Assembly: GCF_037404875.1 (NCBI RefSeq)
Contig: NZ_JBBELO010000003.1
Location: 1-64,000, forward strand
Length of the DNA stretch: 64,000 bases
DNA from: Orlajensenia sp037404875
GTDB lineage: Bacteria > Actinomycetota > Actinomycetes > Actinomycetales > Microbacteriaceae
Reading direction: 5' to 3'
A program made the position numbers and the translations under genes. Positions 54,108 to 61,850 of this stretch are shown here, in pieces. Below the pieces are notes generated by a model. The model was not told where the DNA came from, did not search any database, and saw only the letters and a list, made by a program, of their open reading frames with translations. The stretch's first letter is position 1; each line of letters begins with the position of its first letter.

Positions 54108-55406
54108 ATGAGCTGGCTGTTCATCGCCGCGGCCATCGCCCTCGTCGCCTTCGGAGGCCTCATGGCCGCCCTCGATTCGGCCATCACAGGGCTCTCGCGG
54201 GCCGATATCGCCGAGCTGGCCGATCTCTCCCGCGCCGAGCGCTCGCTGCGCGCCATCAGTGCAGACCCGGGCGCACACCTGAACGCCGTCAACTTCGTGC
54301 GCATCATCGCCGAGACGACCTCGGCGGTGCTCGTCACGCTCGTGTTCGCCTTCTCGCTCGACAGCGTCTGGCTGGCACTCCTCCTCTCGGCGCTCATCAT
54401 GACGGCGGTCTCGTTCGTGCTCGTCGGCTCCTCGCCGCGCAGCGTCGGGCGGGCGAACTCCGCCGTGCTGCTGCGATGGTCGGCGCCGCTCGTCCACGGC
54501 ATCCGCGTGCTGATCGGGCCGATCGCGAGCGCTCTCGTCGCACTCGGCGATCGGGTCACGCCGGGCCGTCAGCGCCTCTCGAGCTTCTCGTCCGAGGAGC
54601 AGCTGCTGAGCATGGTCGACGAGGCAGCCGAGTTCGACGTGCTCGAGGAGGACGACCGCGAACTCATCCACTCCATCTTCGAATTCGGCGACACCCTCGT
54701 ACGAGAGGTGATGATCCCGCGCACCGACATGGTCTCCATCGACGCGCAGGCAGACCTCAGCACGGCCATGGGCCTCTTCCTCAGCAGCGGCGTGTCACGG
54801 ATGCCGGTCGTCGCCGGCGAGGTCGACGACATCGTCGGCGTTCTCTACCTGCGGGATGTCGCCCGGTTCGGGTTCGAGCGGCCCCTCGACGAACTGCGCA
54901 TCGCCGTGGCGGAGCTCGCCCGCCCCGCGGCGTTCGTGCCCGAGTCGAAGAAGGCCGACGAAACCCTGCGCCAGATGCAGGCCGAGTCCAACCACCTCGC
55001 GATGGTCGTCGACGAGTACGGCGGCATCGCCGGCCTCGTCACCCTCGAAGACCTCATCGAGGAGCTCGTCGGCGACATCTCCGACGAGTACGACCACGAG
55101 GTCGTGCAGGTCGAGACCATCGGCGAGGGCCGCTACCGCGTCAGCGCCCGGTTGCCGGTCGATGAACTGGGCGAGCTGTTCGACCTGGAACTCGACGACG
55201 ACGACGTCGACTCGGTCGGCGGACTGCTGGCCAAGGCCCTCGGCCGGCTGCCCGTTCCGGGAGCGCAGGCGCGCACGAGCGGGCTCATCCTCACGGCGGA
55301 TCGCACCGAGGGGCGCCGCAAGCGCATCAGTACAGTGATCGTTGAACGCGACGCAGCGCTCATCGACGCGGAGACGGCATTCGCCGAAGGAGAGAACCAT
55401 GCCTGA
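54108..55406 (+). CDS. hemolysin-family CBS protein (CorC/HlyC)
   Basis: A 432-residue membrane protein with a DUF21 domain of about four helices (about 3-160), a CBS pair (about 195-315, VREVMIPRTDMVSIDAQADL) and a CorC/HlyC C-terminal domain (about 335-425). Such proteins are linked to magnesium or cobalt efflux, but hemolysin is only a historic name. The ATG at 54108 is used here. A CTG at 54099, which overlaps the ybeY stop as CTGA and has AGGAG 8 bases before it, would add MTE and has better ribosome spacing. era starts inside its end (ATGCCTGA). Confidence 0.9.
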   Translation: MSWLFIAAAIALVAFGGLMAALDSAITGLSRADIAELADLSRAERSLRAISADPGAHLNAVNFVRIIAETTSAVLVTLVFAFSLDSVWLALLLSALIMTAVSFVLVGSSPRSVGRANSAVLLRWSAPLVHGIRVLIGPIASALVALGDRVTPGRQRLSSFSSEEQLLSMVDEAAEFDVLEEDDRELIHSIFEFGDTLVREVMIPRTDMVSIDAQADLSTAMGLFLSSGVSRMPVVAGEVDDIVGVLYLRDVARFGFERPLDELRIAVAELARPAAFVPESKKADETLRQMQAESNHLAMVVDEYGGIAGLVTLEDLIEELVGDISDEYDHEVVQVETIGEGRYRVSARLPVDELGELFDLELDDDDVDSVGGLLAKALGRLPVPGAQARTSGLILTADRTEGRRKRISTVIVERDAALIDAETAFAEGENHA

Positions 55407-56298
55407 GCAGGACTATCGCGCGGGCTTCGTCTCGTTCGTCGGACGCCCCAACGTGGGCAAGTCCACGTTGACCAACGCCCTCGTCGGCGAGAAGGTCGCC
55501 ATCACGAGCTCCAAGCCCCAGACCACCCGCCGCGCCATCCGTGGCATCGTCCACCGGCGGAACGGCCAGCTCATCCTCGTCGACACCCCCGGCATCCACC
55601 GGCCGCGCACCCTGCTCGGCGAGCGGCTCAACCAGCTCGTGCAGTCCACGCTCGGCGATGTCGACGTGATCGGCATGTGCCTTCCGGCCAATGAGCCCAT
55701 CGGCCCCGGCGACCGCTTCATCAACCAGCAGCTGGATGACTTCCCGCGCGCGAAGAAGGTCGCCATCGTCACGAAGATCGACGCGTCGTCGAAGCAGAAG
55801 GTGGGCGAGCAGCTGCTCGCCGTGAGCGAGCTGCGCGAGTGGGATGCGATCATCCCGCTCTCGGCGCTCACCGGCACGCAGCTCGACGTGCTCGTCGAGG
55901 AGTTGCTGAAGCTGCTGCCCACCTCGGAGCAGCCGCTCTACCCCGACGAGGCCGTCACCGACGAGGCGCTCGAGGAGCGCATCGCCGAGTACATCCGCGA
56001 GGCAGCCCTCGAGGGAGTCAGCGACGAACTGCCGCACTCGATCGCCGTCACGGTCGACGACATCGTCGAGCGCGACGACAAGGACCTCGTCGAGATCTAC
56101 GCCAACCTGTTCGTCGAGCGCGACAGCCAGAAGGGCATCATCATCGGCAAGGGCGGGAGTCGGCTGGCGGATGTCGGTACGCGGGCACGCGCGCAGATCG
56201 AGCCCCTGATCGGCTCGAAGGTCTTCCTGTCGTTGCGGGTGAAGGTCGCCAAGGACTGGCAGCGCGACCCGAAGCAGCTCGGCCGACTCGGCTTCTGA
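55399..56298 (+). CDS. era: GTPase Era
   Basis: A 299-residue essential GTPase that binds 16S rRNA and couples ribosome assembly with cell growth. G1 is GRPNVGKST (about 15-23), G2 TTRRAIRG, G3 DTPG, G4 TKID and the KH RNA-binding domain is at about 215-299 with RDSQKGIIIGKGGSRLADVG. It overlaps the CBS gene by 8 bases and its stop shares a base with the next start (TGATG), so a kinase gene is joined to the operon end. Confidence 0.96.
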   Translation: MPEQDYRAGFVSFVGRPNVGKSTLTNALVGEKVAITSSKPQTTRRAIRGIVHRRNGQLILVDTPGIHRPRTLLGERLNQLVQSTLGDVDVIGMCLPANEPIGPGDRFINQQLDDFPRAKKVAIVTKIDASSKQKVGEQLLAVSELREWDAIIPLSALTGTQLDVLVEELLKLLPTSEQPLYPDEAVTDEALEERIAEYIREAALEGVSDELPHSIAVTVDDIVERDDKDLVEIYANLFVERDSQKGIIIGKGGSRLADVGTRARAQIEPLIGSKVFLSLRVKVAKDWQRDPKQLGRLGF

Positions 56299-57506
56299 TG
56301 GCGGCGCGGGAACGCGCGCCGGCGGGCTGGTTCCGTTCGCTGCGGCGCTACCAGCTCATCGTCGACATCGCGGTCGGCCTGCTGCTGCTCGCGGCCGGTT
56401 TCGCGGCCGCGACCGCAGCGAGCGGCGCCGACGTCGCGGTGCTGCTCATCCTGAGCGCTGCCCTCGCGCTGCGCCGCCTGTCGCCGGGCCTGGCCCTCGC
56501 CGTGGCCTGGGTCGGCGCGATCGTGCAGTTGCTCGCACTGCGCGATGTGAGCCCCGCCGACCTCGCCATCCTCGGCGTGCTGTACACGACCGCCTGCTAC
56601 GGGGAGCGACTCGTGAGGTGGCTCGGACTCGTGTCGGCGGGGGTCGGCGCAGTGCTGGCCACCGCCTACCTCGTCTTCATCCTTCCCGCCCTCGCGCCGG
56701 CGGACCGCGCCACGGTCGACACGTCGGGCGCACCGGGCCGAGCTCTCATCCTCTGCCTCTTCATCGGCGTGGCGATGCTGGCGGTGCTCGGGCTCTCGTG
56801 GACGCTCGGCCTGCTCGCCCGCACCGCCCGTATCGGCCGTGAGACCCGCATCGACGCGCGTATCGCGGCCGAGCGCGCGGACTACGAGGTCGCCGTCGAG
56901 CAGGAGCGCACCCGCATCGCGCGCGACATGCACGACGTCGTCGCGCACTCACTCGCCGTGGTCATCGCGCAGGCCGACGGCGCCCGCTACGCCGCTTCGA
57001 CCGACCCGCGACTGGCGCCGGCCGCACTCGAGACGATCGCCGGAACCGCCCGCACCGCCCTCGCGGACGTGCGCCAGCTGCTCGCTGAGCTGCGCAAGGA
57101 TGGGCTCGACGGCCCGCAGCCGACCTTCGCCGACATCGACCGGTTACTGGCGCAGATGCAGGAGACCGGCCTCGTCGTGCGGGTGAGCCGGTCGGGGGAG
57201 CCGATGCCGCTCAGTGCCGGCTCGGAGATCGCCGCTTACCGCATCGTGCAGGAGGCGCTCACGAACGCCCTGCGGCACGGCGATACCGCCGAGCCCGTCG
57301 AGGTCGAGTTCGCCTGGCTCGCGGATGCGCTGCGCATCCGGGCGGTGAACGGCGGGGCTGCGACGGAGCCCTCCGGCGGCCACGGGCTGCCCGGCATGCG
57401 GGAGCGGGCGGCACTGGCCGGCGGCATCCTGACCGCGGGGCGGGATGAGCACGGACGCTTCGTCGTCGACGCGACCCTCCCCGCCCTCGGGGAGCGGGGG
57501 GAGTGA
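56298..57506 (+). CDS. DesK-type sensor histidine kinase
   Basis: A 402-residue kinase with an N-terminal membrane sensor of about five helices (about 19-40, 47-58, 62-80, 88-99, 110-132 and 148-172, one of them weak), no clear extracellular domain. His212 in RDMHDVVAHSL is the phospho-acceptor of HisKA_3. The N-box is RIVQEALTNALRHG (about 317-330) and the ATP lid has GHGLPGMRERAALAGG. It is coupled with era by TGATG and with its regulator by a second TGATG. Such intramembrane-sensing kinases next to an ABC-FtsX pair usually detect envelope-active compounds. Confidence 0.92.
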   Translation: MAARERAPAGWFRSLRRYQLIVDIAVGLLLLAAGFAAATAASGADVAVLLILSAALALRRLSPGLALAVAWVGAIVQLLALRDVSPADLAILGVLYTTACYGERLVRWLGLVSAGVGAVLATAYLVFILPALAPADRATVDTSGAPGRALILCLFIGVAMLAVLGLSWTLGLLARTARIGRETRIDARIAAERADYEVAVEQERTRIARDMHDVVAHSLAVVIAQADGARYAASTDPRLAPAALETIAGTARTALADVRQLLAELRKDGLDGPQPTFADIDRLLAQMQETGLVVRVSRSGEPMPLSAGSEIAAYRIVQEALTNALRHGDTAEPVEVEFAWLADALRIRAVNGGAATEPSGGHGLPGMRERAALAGGILTAGRDEHGRFVVDATLPALGERGE

Positions 57507-58162
57507 TGGCCGAGCGCATCCGGGTCGCCCTCGTCGACGACCAGGCGCTGTTCCGCGCCGGCGTGCGCATGCTCGTCTCCTCGCAGCCCGACCTCGAATT
57601 CGTCGGCGAGGCCGCCGACGGGCGAGAGGCCATCCGGCTCGCGGAGATCGCGGCTCCCGACGTCATGCTGATGGACATCCGGATGCCGGAGCTCGACGGC
57701 ATCGCCGCCACCGCCGCCATCGTCGCACGGGAGGGCGGCGACGGCCGGCCGCGCATCATCGTGCTGACGACCTTCGACCTGGACGAGAGCGCGGCGCGCG
57801 CCATCGAGGCCGGCGCGAGCGGCTTCGTGCTGAAGGACGCCGACCCCGAATTCCTGCTCGCCGCCATCCGCACCGTGCACGCGGGAAACGCGGTCATCGC
57901 GGCCTCGGCCACCCGCCGGTTGTTCGCCGAATTCAGCAGGCCGGCTCCGGCCGTGCCCGGTGCCTACGAGAGGCTCACGACACGGGAGCGGGAGATCTTC
58001 CTGCTGGCGGCGCGCGGCTTGAGCAATGCTGAGATCGCCGGCGGCGAGTTCCTCAGCGAGGCGACCGTGAAGACCCACATCTCGCGCATCCTCGCCAAGC
58101 TCGCGCTGCGCGACCGGGTGCAGCTGGTCGTCTACGCGTACGAGCACGGCCTCGTGGACTGA
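57506..58162 (+). CDS. DesR-type response regulator
   Basis: A 218-residue NarL/LuxR-type regulator. Receiver domain residues 1-120 include acidic pocket DDQ (11-13), phospho-acceptor Asp57 (LMDIRMP) and Lys of FVLKDADPEF. The LuxR HTH is at about 150-215 (LTTREREIFLLAARGLSNAEIAGG). It overlaps the kinase stop by TGATG; an alternative GTG sits 3 bases earlier. The likely target is the ABC-FtsX pair 78 bases downstream. Confidence 0.93.
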   Translation: MAERIRVALVDDQALFRAGVRMLVSSQPDLEFVGEAADGREAIRLAEIAAPDVMLMDIRMPELDGIAATAAIVAREGGDGRPRIIVLTTFDLDESAARAIEAGASGFVLKDADPEFLLAAIRTVHAGNAVIAASATRRLFAEFSRPAPAVPGAYERLTTREREIFLLAARGLSNAEIAGGEFLSEATVKTHISRILAKLALRDRVQLVVYAYEHGLVD

Positions 58163-58227
58163 GACGTCATCCTTGCGATGTACGCGAGACCCGTCCCGCG
58201 GCGGACGCCCCCGCGGCGCGCGGACCG

Positions 58228-58233
58228 TAACGT
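58228..58233 (+). promoter_or_regulatory. -10 box of the ABC-FtsX operon
   Basis: TAACGT with 7 bases before the ATG at 58241, a near-leaderless arrangement. No repeat that could be a regulator site is clear in the 78-base gap. Confidence 0.4.
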
Positions 58234-58240
58234 CGAAGGC

Positions 58241-59002
58241 ATGCAGATCCAGACCTCCGACCTCGGCCTCGTCGCCCGGGTCGCCGACCTCACCAAGTCC
58301 TTCGGCACCGGTGCGGGAGCCGTCCGCGCCCTCGACTCCGTCTCCATCGGCATCCGCCGTGGGGAGTTCACCGCCATCATGGGCCCGAGCGGTTCGGGCA
58401 AGTCGACCCTGATGCACGTCATGGCCGGACTGGACTCGCCGACGGCGGGCCGGGTCTGGCTCGGCGACACCGAGATCACCGGCCTGGGCGACAGCGAGCT
58501 CACGCTGCTGCGCCGTCGCCGGGTCGGCTTCGTCTTCCAGTCCTTCAACCTCGTGCCCACGCTCGACGTGCGCGGCAACGTGATGCTCCCGTTCGAACTC
58601 GACGGCCGCAGGCCCACCGTGCAGGAGGGCGAGTGGATCGACGGGCTGCTCGGCTCGCTCGGGCTGCAGTCGCGGCTCACCCACCGCCCGCACGAGCTCT
58701 CGGGCGGTCAGCAGCAGCGGGTGGCCATCGCCCGGGCCCTCGCCACGCGTCCCGACCTCGTCTTCGCCGACGAGCCCGCCGGAAGCCTCGACTCCCGCAC
58801 CGGGCGCGAAGTGCTCGCGCTGCTCGCCACTGCGGCCAGGGAGTACGGCCAGAGCATCGCCATGGTGACGCATGATCCGACGGCGGCGAGCCATGCCGAC
58901 CGCATCCTCTTCCTCGCTGACGGACGGGTGGTCGATGACCGGCCCGCCGCATCGGCCGATGAGATCTCGCGCATCATGCTCGGAATGGAGGCGGCAGCGT
59001 GA
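58241..59002 (+). CDS. MacB/LolD-type ABC transporter ATPase
   Basis: A 253-residue ATPase partnered with an FtsX-type permease. Walker A GPSGSGKST (about 48-56), Q-loop FVFQSFNLVPTLDV, signature ELSGGQQQRVAIARAL, Walker B LVFADEPAGSLDS and H-loop AMVTHD are present. The STLMHVMAGLD and SFNLVPTL pieces are typical of the MacB/SalX group that exports peptides or removes envelope-active antibiotics. Its stop overlaps the permease GTG (GTGA). Confidence 0.94.
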   Translation: MQIQTSDLGLVARVADLTKSFGTGAGAVRALDSVSIGIRRGEFTAIMGPSGSGKSTLMHVMAGLDSPTAGRVWLGDTEITGLGDSELTLLRRRRVGFVFQSFNLVPTLDVRGNVMLPFELDGRRPTVQEGEWIDGLLGSLGLQSRLTHRPHELSGGQQQRVAIARALATRPDLVFADEPAGSLDSRTGREVLALLATAAREYGQSIAMVTHDPTAASHADRILFLADGRVVDDRPAASADEISRIMLGMEAAA

Positions 59003-60405
59003 GCGCGCGCTCCCTGACGACTCGCCTGCGCGACCACGTCTCGACCATCGTCGTGACGACGGTGAGCGCCCTGTTCGGAGTCGTGCTCGTCGAGGCGACC
59101 GGCGTGCTCGCCACGGCCATCGGCTCGGATGCCGCCCTCGAGCAGTCGAACACCGTTCGGATCGTGCTCGGGGCGGTGACGAGCGTGTTCATCCTCATCG
59201 CCGTCTACGTCGGCGCCATCGTGACGGCGAACACCTTCTCGACGATCATCGCCGGGCGGGTACGCCAGATCGCCCTGCTCCGCCTGCTCGGTGCCCAGTC
59301 GCGGCGGCTTCGCCGTTCGATCGCCGCGGAGGGCCTGATCGTGGGTCTGCTCGGTTCCCTGCTCGGCCTCGTGCTGGGCGTCGCCGTGACCGCCGGCACG
59401 GTCGCCATCGGCGTCGCGGGCCGGTGGTTGCCTGAGGCGCCGTACTCGTTCCTGGACCCGGCGACGCTGCTCCCGGTGCTCATCGTCGCGCTCACCACGT
59501 GGGCGGCCGCGTGGGTAGGTTCCCGCCGCGTCACCGTGGTAACGCCCCTCGCGGCGACCGGCGCCGCCGTGGAGCAGGCGCACGAGCGGGCGCCCCGACG
59601 GCCCGTGCGCACGGCCTTCGCTCTCGTGCTCGGCGTTCTCGGCGTTGGCCTCATGGCGCTCGGCGTCGTCGTCGGCCTGCTGTCGCCGCTCGGTCTGGTC
59701 ATCGCCTTCTTCGGCGGGGTGTTCTCCTTCACCGGCCTCATCGTCGGTGCGCACGCCGTGATGCCTCCCGTGCTGCGACTGGCCGGTCGAGCGCTCGGGC
59801 AGCGTCCGCCCGCACGCCTCGCGGCAGAGAACGCGGTGAGGTTCCCCGAGCGATCCGCCCGCGCCACGATCGGCCTCGTCATCGGCGTCACGCTCGTGAC
59901 CATGTTCGCCGTTGCCATGGAGAGCTACCGCTCGACGATCCTCGCGAACTTCGACGGCAGCCCGGCCGCGCGTGCCGCCGTCGATCAGTCGCTGACGGCC
60001 ACGACCGCCATCTTCGGCGCCCTCGTCGGCGTCTCCGCGATCATCGCGGCGATCGGCATGGTGAACAACCTCTCGCTGAGCGTGCTGCAGCGCACGCGGG
60101 AACTCGGACTGCTGCGGGCTCTCGGGTTCACCGGGGGCCAGGTGCGTCGCATGATCGTGGCCGAGAGTGCGCAGATGAGCCTCGCCTCCGTCGTGTTCGG
60201 CATCGTGCTCGGAGTGCTCTACGGCTGGGTCGCCGCGCAGTCCCTGCTCGGCTCGATCACGCACGGCATCGGGGCGCCGACGCTTCCGTGGCTCTTCCTC
60301 GCGGTGCTCGTGGCGTGCGGTGCGGTGCTTGCGATCGCGGCATCGGTCGCCCCGGCGCGACGGGCCACCACGATCTCACCGGTGCTCGCCCTCGCGATCG
60401 AGTGA
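58999..60405 (+). CDS. FtsX-like ABC permease
   Basis: A 468-residue permease starting at a GTG that overlaps the ATPase stop. Two FtsX domains are visible: helices at about 15-35, 52-75 and 110-135, then at about 215-245, then 290-310, 345-370, 395-420 and 435-460. The cytoplasmic docking blocks GRVRQIALLRLLGAQSRRLRR and QRTRELGLLRALGFTGGQVRR mark each copy. Unlike BceB it has no large extracellular domain. With the kinase and regulator upstream it suggests an inducible envelope-defence or signalling module. Confidence 0.9.
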   Translation: MSARSLTTRLRDHVSTIVVTTVSALFGVVLVEATGVLATAIGSDAALEQSNTVRIVLGAVTSVFILIAVYVGAIVTANTFSTIIAGRVRQIALLRLLGAQSRRLRRSIAAEGLIVGLLGSLLGLVLGVAVTAGTVAIGVAGRWLPEAPYSFLDPATLLPVLIVALTTWAAAWVGSRRVTVVTPLAATGAAVEQAHERAPRRPVRTAFALVLGVLGVGLMALGVVVGLLSPLGLVIAFFGGVFSFTGLIVGAHAVMPPVLRLAGRALGQRPPARLAAENAVRFPERSARATIGLVIGVTLVTMFAVAMESYRSTILANFDGSPAARAAVDQSLTATTAIFGALVGVSAIIAAIGMVNNLSLSVLQRTRELGLLRALGFTGGQVRRMIVAESAQMSLASVVFGIVLGVLYGWVAAQSLLGSITHGIGAPTLPWLFLAVLVACGAVLAIAASVAPARRATTISPVLALAIE

Positions 60406-60454
60406 GCGGGAAGGGGGCGCGGGGCCGGGGGAGCGGCGAGTCCGGTTGTCCCTC

Positions 60455-60482
60455 TTGTGAGGGGTGCTGACGCGGTGATAGC
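60455..60482 (+). promoter_or_regulatory. possible promoter of the GH18 gene with overlapping palindrome
   Basis: TTGTGA (60455-60460), 16 bases, GATAGC (60477-60482). The -35 box overlaps a perfect 5-bp inverted repeat CCCTC-TTGT-GAGGG (60450-60463) that could be a regulator site or a hairpin. The leader would be about 100 bases. I see no DasR-type operator. Confidence 0.3.
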
Positions 60483-60587
60483 GTCGATGTACCGGGGTTA
60501 GTAAAGAGCAGTTACAAATTCGGCAGCGCCGCCATCGTTCAGCATCGAGCTCGGTTTCCCCCGCTCGCCGTTCACCTGGAGCATCCC

Positions 60588-61664
60588 ATGAAGCGCGTCT
60601 CACTCTCCCTCGGAATCGGCGCGGTTCTCGCCGCCGCGTCCCTTCTCGCGGCGGTCGCGCCGGCGAGTGCCGCAGACTCGGCGCCAACGGCATCCGTCTC
60701 TCCGATAAGTACGCCCAAGCTGCTGCCGCTGCACTTCTCCGCTCCGTTCGTCGATGTCACCTCCGTCGGCAGCATCGCCGACGTGGCGAAGCAGTCGGGC
60801 GCGAAGTACCTCACGCTCGCCTTCCTGCAGACCGAGAAGCCGGGTTCGTGCGACCTCTACTGGGCGGGCAACGTGAACGCGCCGGTCTCCGCGGACATCT
60901 TCGGCGATGACATCAACGCGATCAGGGCGGCCGGGGGAGACGTCATCCCGTCGTTCGGTGGGTATGCCGCCGATACGACGAACACCGAGATCGCCGACAG
61001 CTGCACCGATGTGCACAAGATCGCGCTCGCCTACGAGAAGGTCATCACCACCTACAAGGTGCAGCGGCTCGACTTCGACATCGAGGTCGACGCGATCAGC
61101 AACACCGCCGGAATCGACCGGCGCAACAAGGCCATCCACGAGCTGCAGGGCTGGGCGCTGAAGAACCGCATCCCGCTCACCATCGCGTACACGCTGCCCT
61201 CGACCCCGCAGGGCCTCGGCGCGACCGGAGTGGCGTTGCTGCAGTCCGCCGCCGACAACCACGCCTACATCGGTGCGGTCAACATCATGACGTTCGACTA
61301 CTGGGACGGCCAGACCCACGACATGGTCGCGGATGCGAAGACCGCGGCTGCCGGCCTCGTGAACCAGATGAAGGCGACGATCGATCCGTACATCCCGCGT
61401 GCCCTGCTCTGGTTCAAGGTCGGCATCATCCAGATGAACGGCATCGATGACTTCGGCCCGCAAGAGACCTTCTCGCCAGCCGAGGCGGCCCCTTTCATCA
61501 CCTGGGCGAAGTCCAAGCACCTGAACTTCGTGAGCTTCTGGGCGATCGAACGCGACAACGGCGGATGCCCTGGCGTCAAGGGAGCATGGAACTGCTCGGG
61601 TGTCGTGCAGGAGCCATGGGCATTCACCCACGCGTTCTCGACCTTCACGGGTTGGTGGATCTGA
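60588..61664 (+). CDS. secreted glycoside hydrolase family 18 protein (chitinase-like)
   Basis: A 358-residue exported protein. A Sec signal (KRVSLSLGIGAVLAAASLLAAVAPASA) ends near residue 28 with an AxA cleavage site. The GH18 barrel shows FIVE-type strand ends AKYLTLAFLQ (72-81) and VIPSFGGYA (119-127), then the catalytic strand QRLDFDIEVDA with Asp162, Asp164 and Glu166 (the proton donor). NIMTFDYWD and FWAIERDNGG follow. There is no carbohydrate-binding module or sorting motif. Chitinase or another N-acetylglucosaminidase is likely; the exact polymer is not shown. It stands alone. Confidence 0.9.
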   Translation: MKRVSLSLGIGAVLAAASLLAAVAPASAADSAPTASVSPISTPKLLPLHFSAPFVDVTSVGSIADVAKQSGAKYLTLAFLQTEKPGSCDLYWAGNVNAPVSADIFGDDINAIRAAGGDVIPSFGGYAADTTNTEIADSCTDVHKIALAYEKVITTYKVQRLDFDIEVDAISNTAGIDRRNKAIHELQGWALKNRIPLTIAYTLPSTPQGLGATGVALLQSAADNHAYIGAVNIMTFDYWDGQTHDMVADAKTAAAGLVNQMKATIDPYIPRALLWFKVGIIQMNGIDDFGPQETFSPAEAAPFITWAKSKHLNFVSFWAIERDNGGCPGVKGAWNCSGVVQEPWAFTHAFSTFTGWWI

Positions 61665-61666
61665 TC

Positions 61667-61683
61667 GCGCCGCCCCTCGGCGC
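61667..61683 (+). terminator. hairpin after the GH18 gene
   Basis: GCGCCG-CCCCT-CGGCGC gives a perfect 6-bp stem 2 bases after the GH18 stop. There is no T-run (ATAACGA follows), so termination is plausible only. Confidence 0.4.
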
Positions 61684-61727
61684 ATAACGAAACGTGCCGA
61701 CCGTGGCCACGCGCACGGCGGCGATGC

Positions 61728-61733
61728 TAACCT
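61728..61733 (+). promoter_or_regulatory. -10 box of the leuA leader transcript
   Basis: TAACCT with 6 bases before the GTG of the leader peptide at 61740, so the leader peptide itself should be read from a leaderless mRNA. Same arrangement as comEA. Confidence 0.5.
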
Positions 61734-61739
61734 GAACAC

Positions 61740-61784
61740 GTGTTCCACGGCTTGCTCCTTCTTAGCTGCCGCGACGAGTCCTAG
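61740..61784 (+). CDS. leuL: leuA leader peptide with four leucine codons
   Basis: A 14-residue reading frame, MFHGLLLLSCRDES, starting with GTG. Its four successive leucine codons are TTG, CTC, CTT and CTT; three of these are rare in this GC-rich genome, which should make translation sensitive to leucyl-tRNA supply. It ends 66 bases before leuA and its last codons form the left arm of a 10-bp hairpin (61769-61805). This is the classic layout of amino-acid attenuation, and leucine leader peptides are known before leuA in actinobacteria. Too short for protein-family evidence; the codon run is the support. Confidence 0.85.
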   Translation: MFHGLLLLSCRDES

Positions 61785-61805
61785 CAGGGGCCTTGCTCGT
61801 CGCGG
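61769..61805 (+). promoter_or_regulatory. leuA leader hairpin
   Basis: CCGCGACGAG (61769-61778) pairs perfectly with CTCGTCGCGG (61796-61805) around a 17-base loop. The left arm begins 5 bases after the last leucine codon and contains the Arg-Asp-Glu codons of the leader; the loop holds its stop. The trailing AGTTCGTTGTC is only weakly T-rich, so the hairpin could be a terminator, an antiterminator, or a structure that controls leuA translation. Confidence 0.75.
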
Positions 61806-61850
61806 AGTTCGTTGTCGGCTGACACCCATCGCGAAGAGATCGAGAAGACC

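Noticed and set aside
60440..60587. DasR-type operator before the GH18 gene
   Set aside because: No match to the TGGTCTAGACCA-like consensus; only a short CCCTC/GAGGG palindrome is present.
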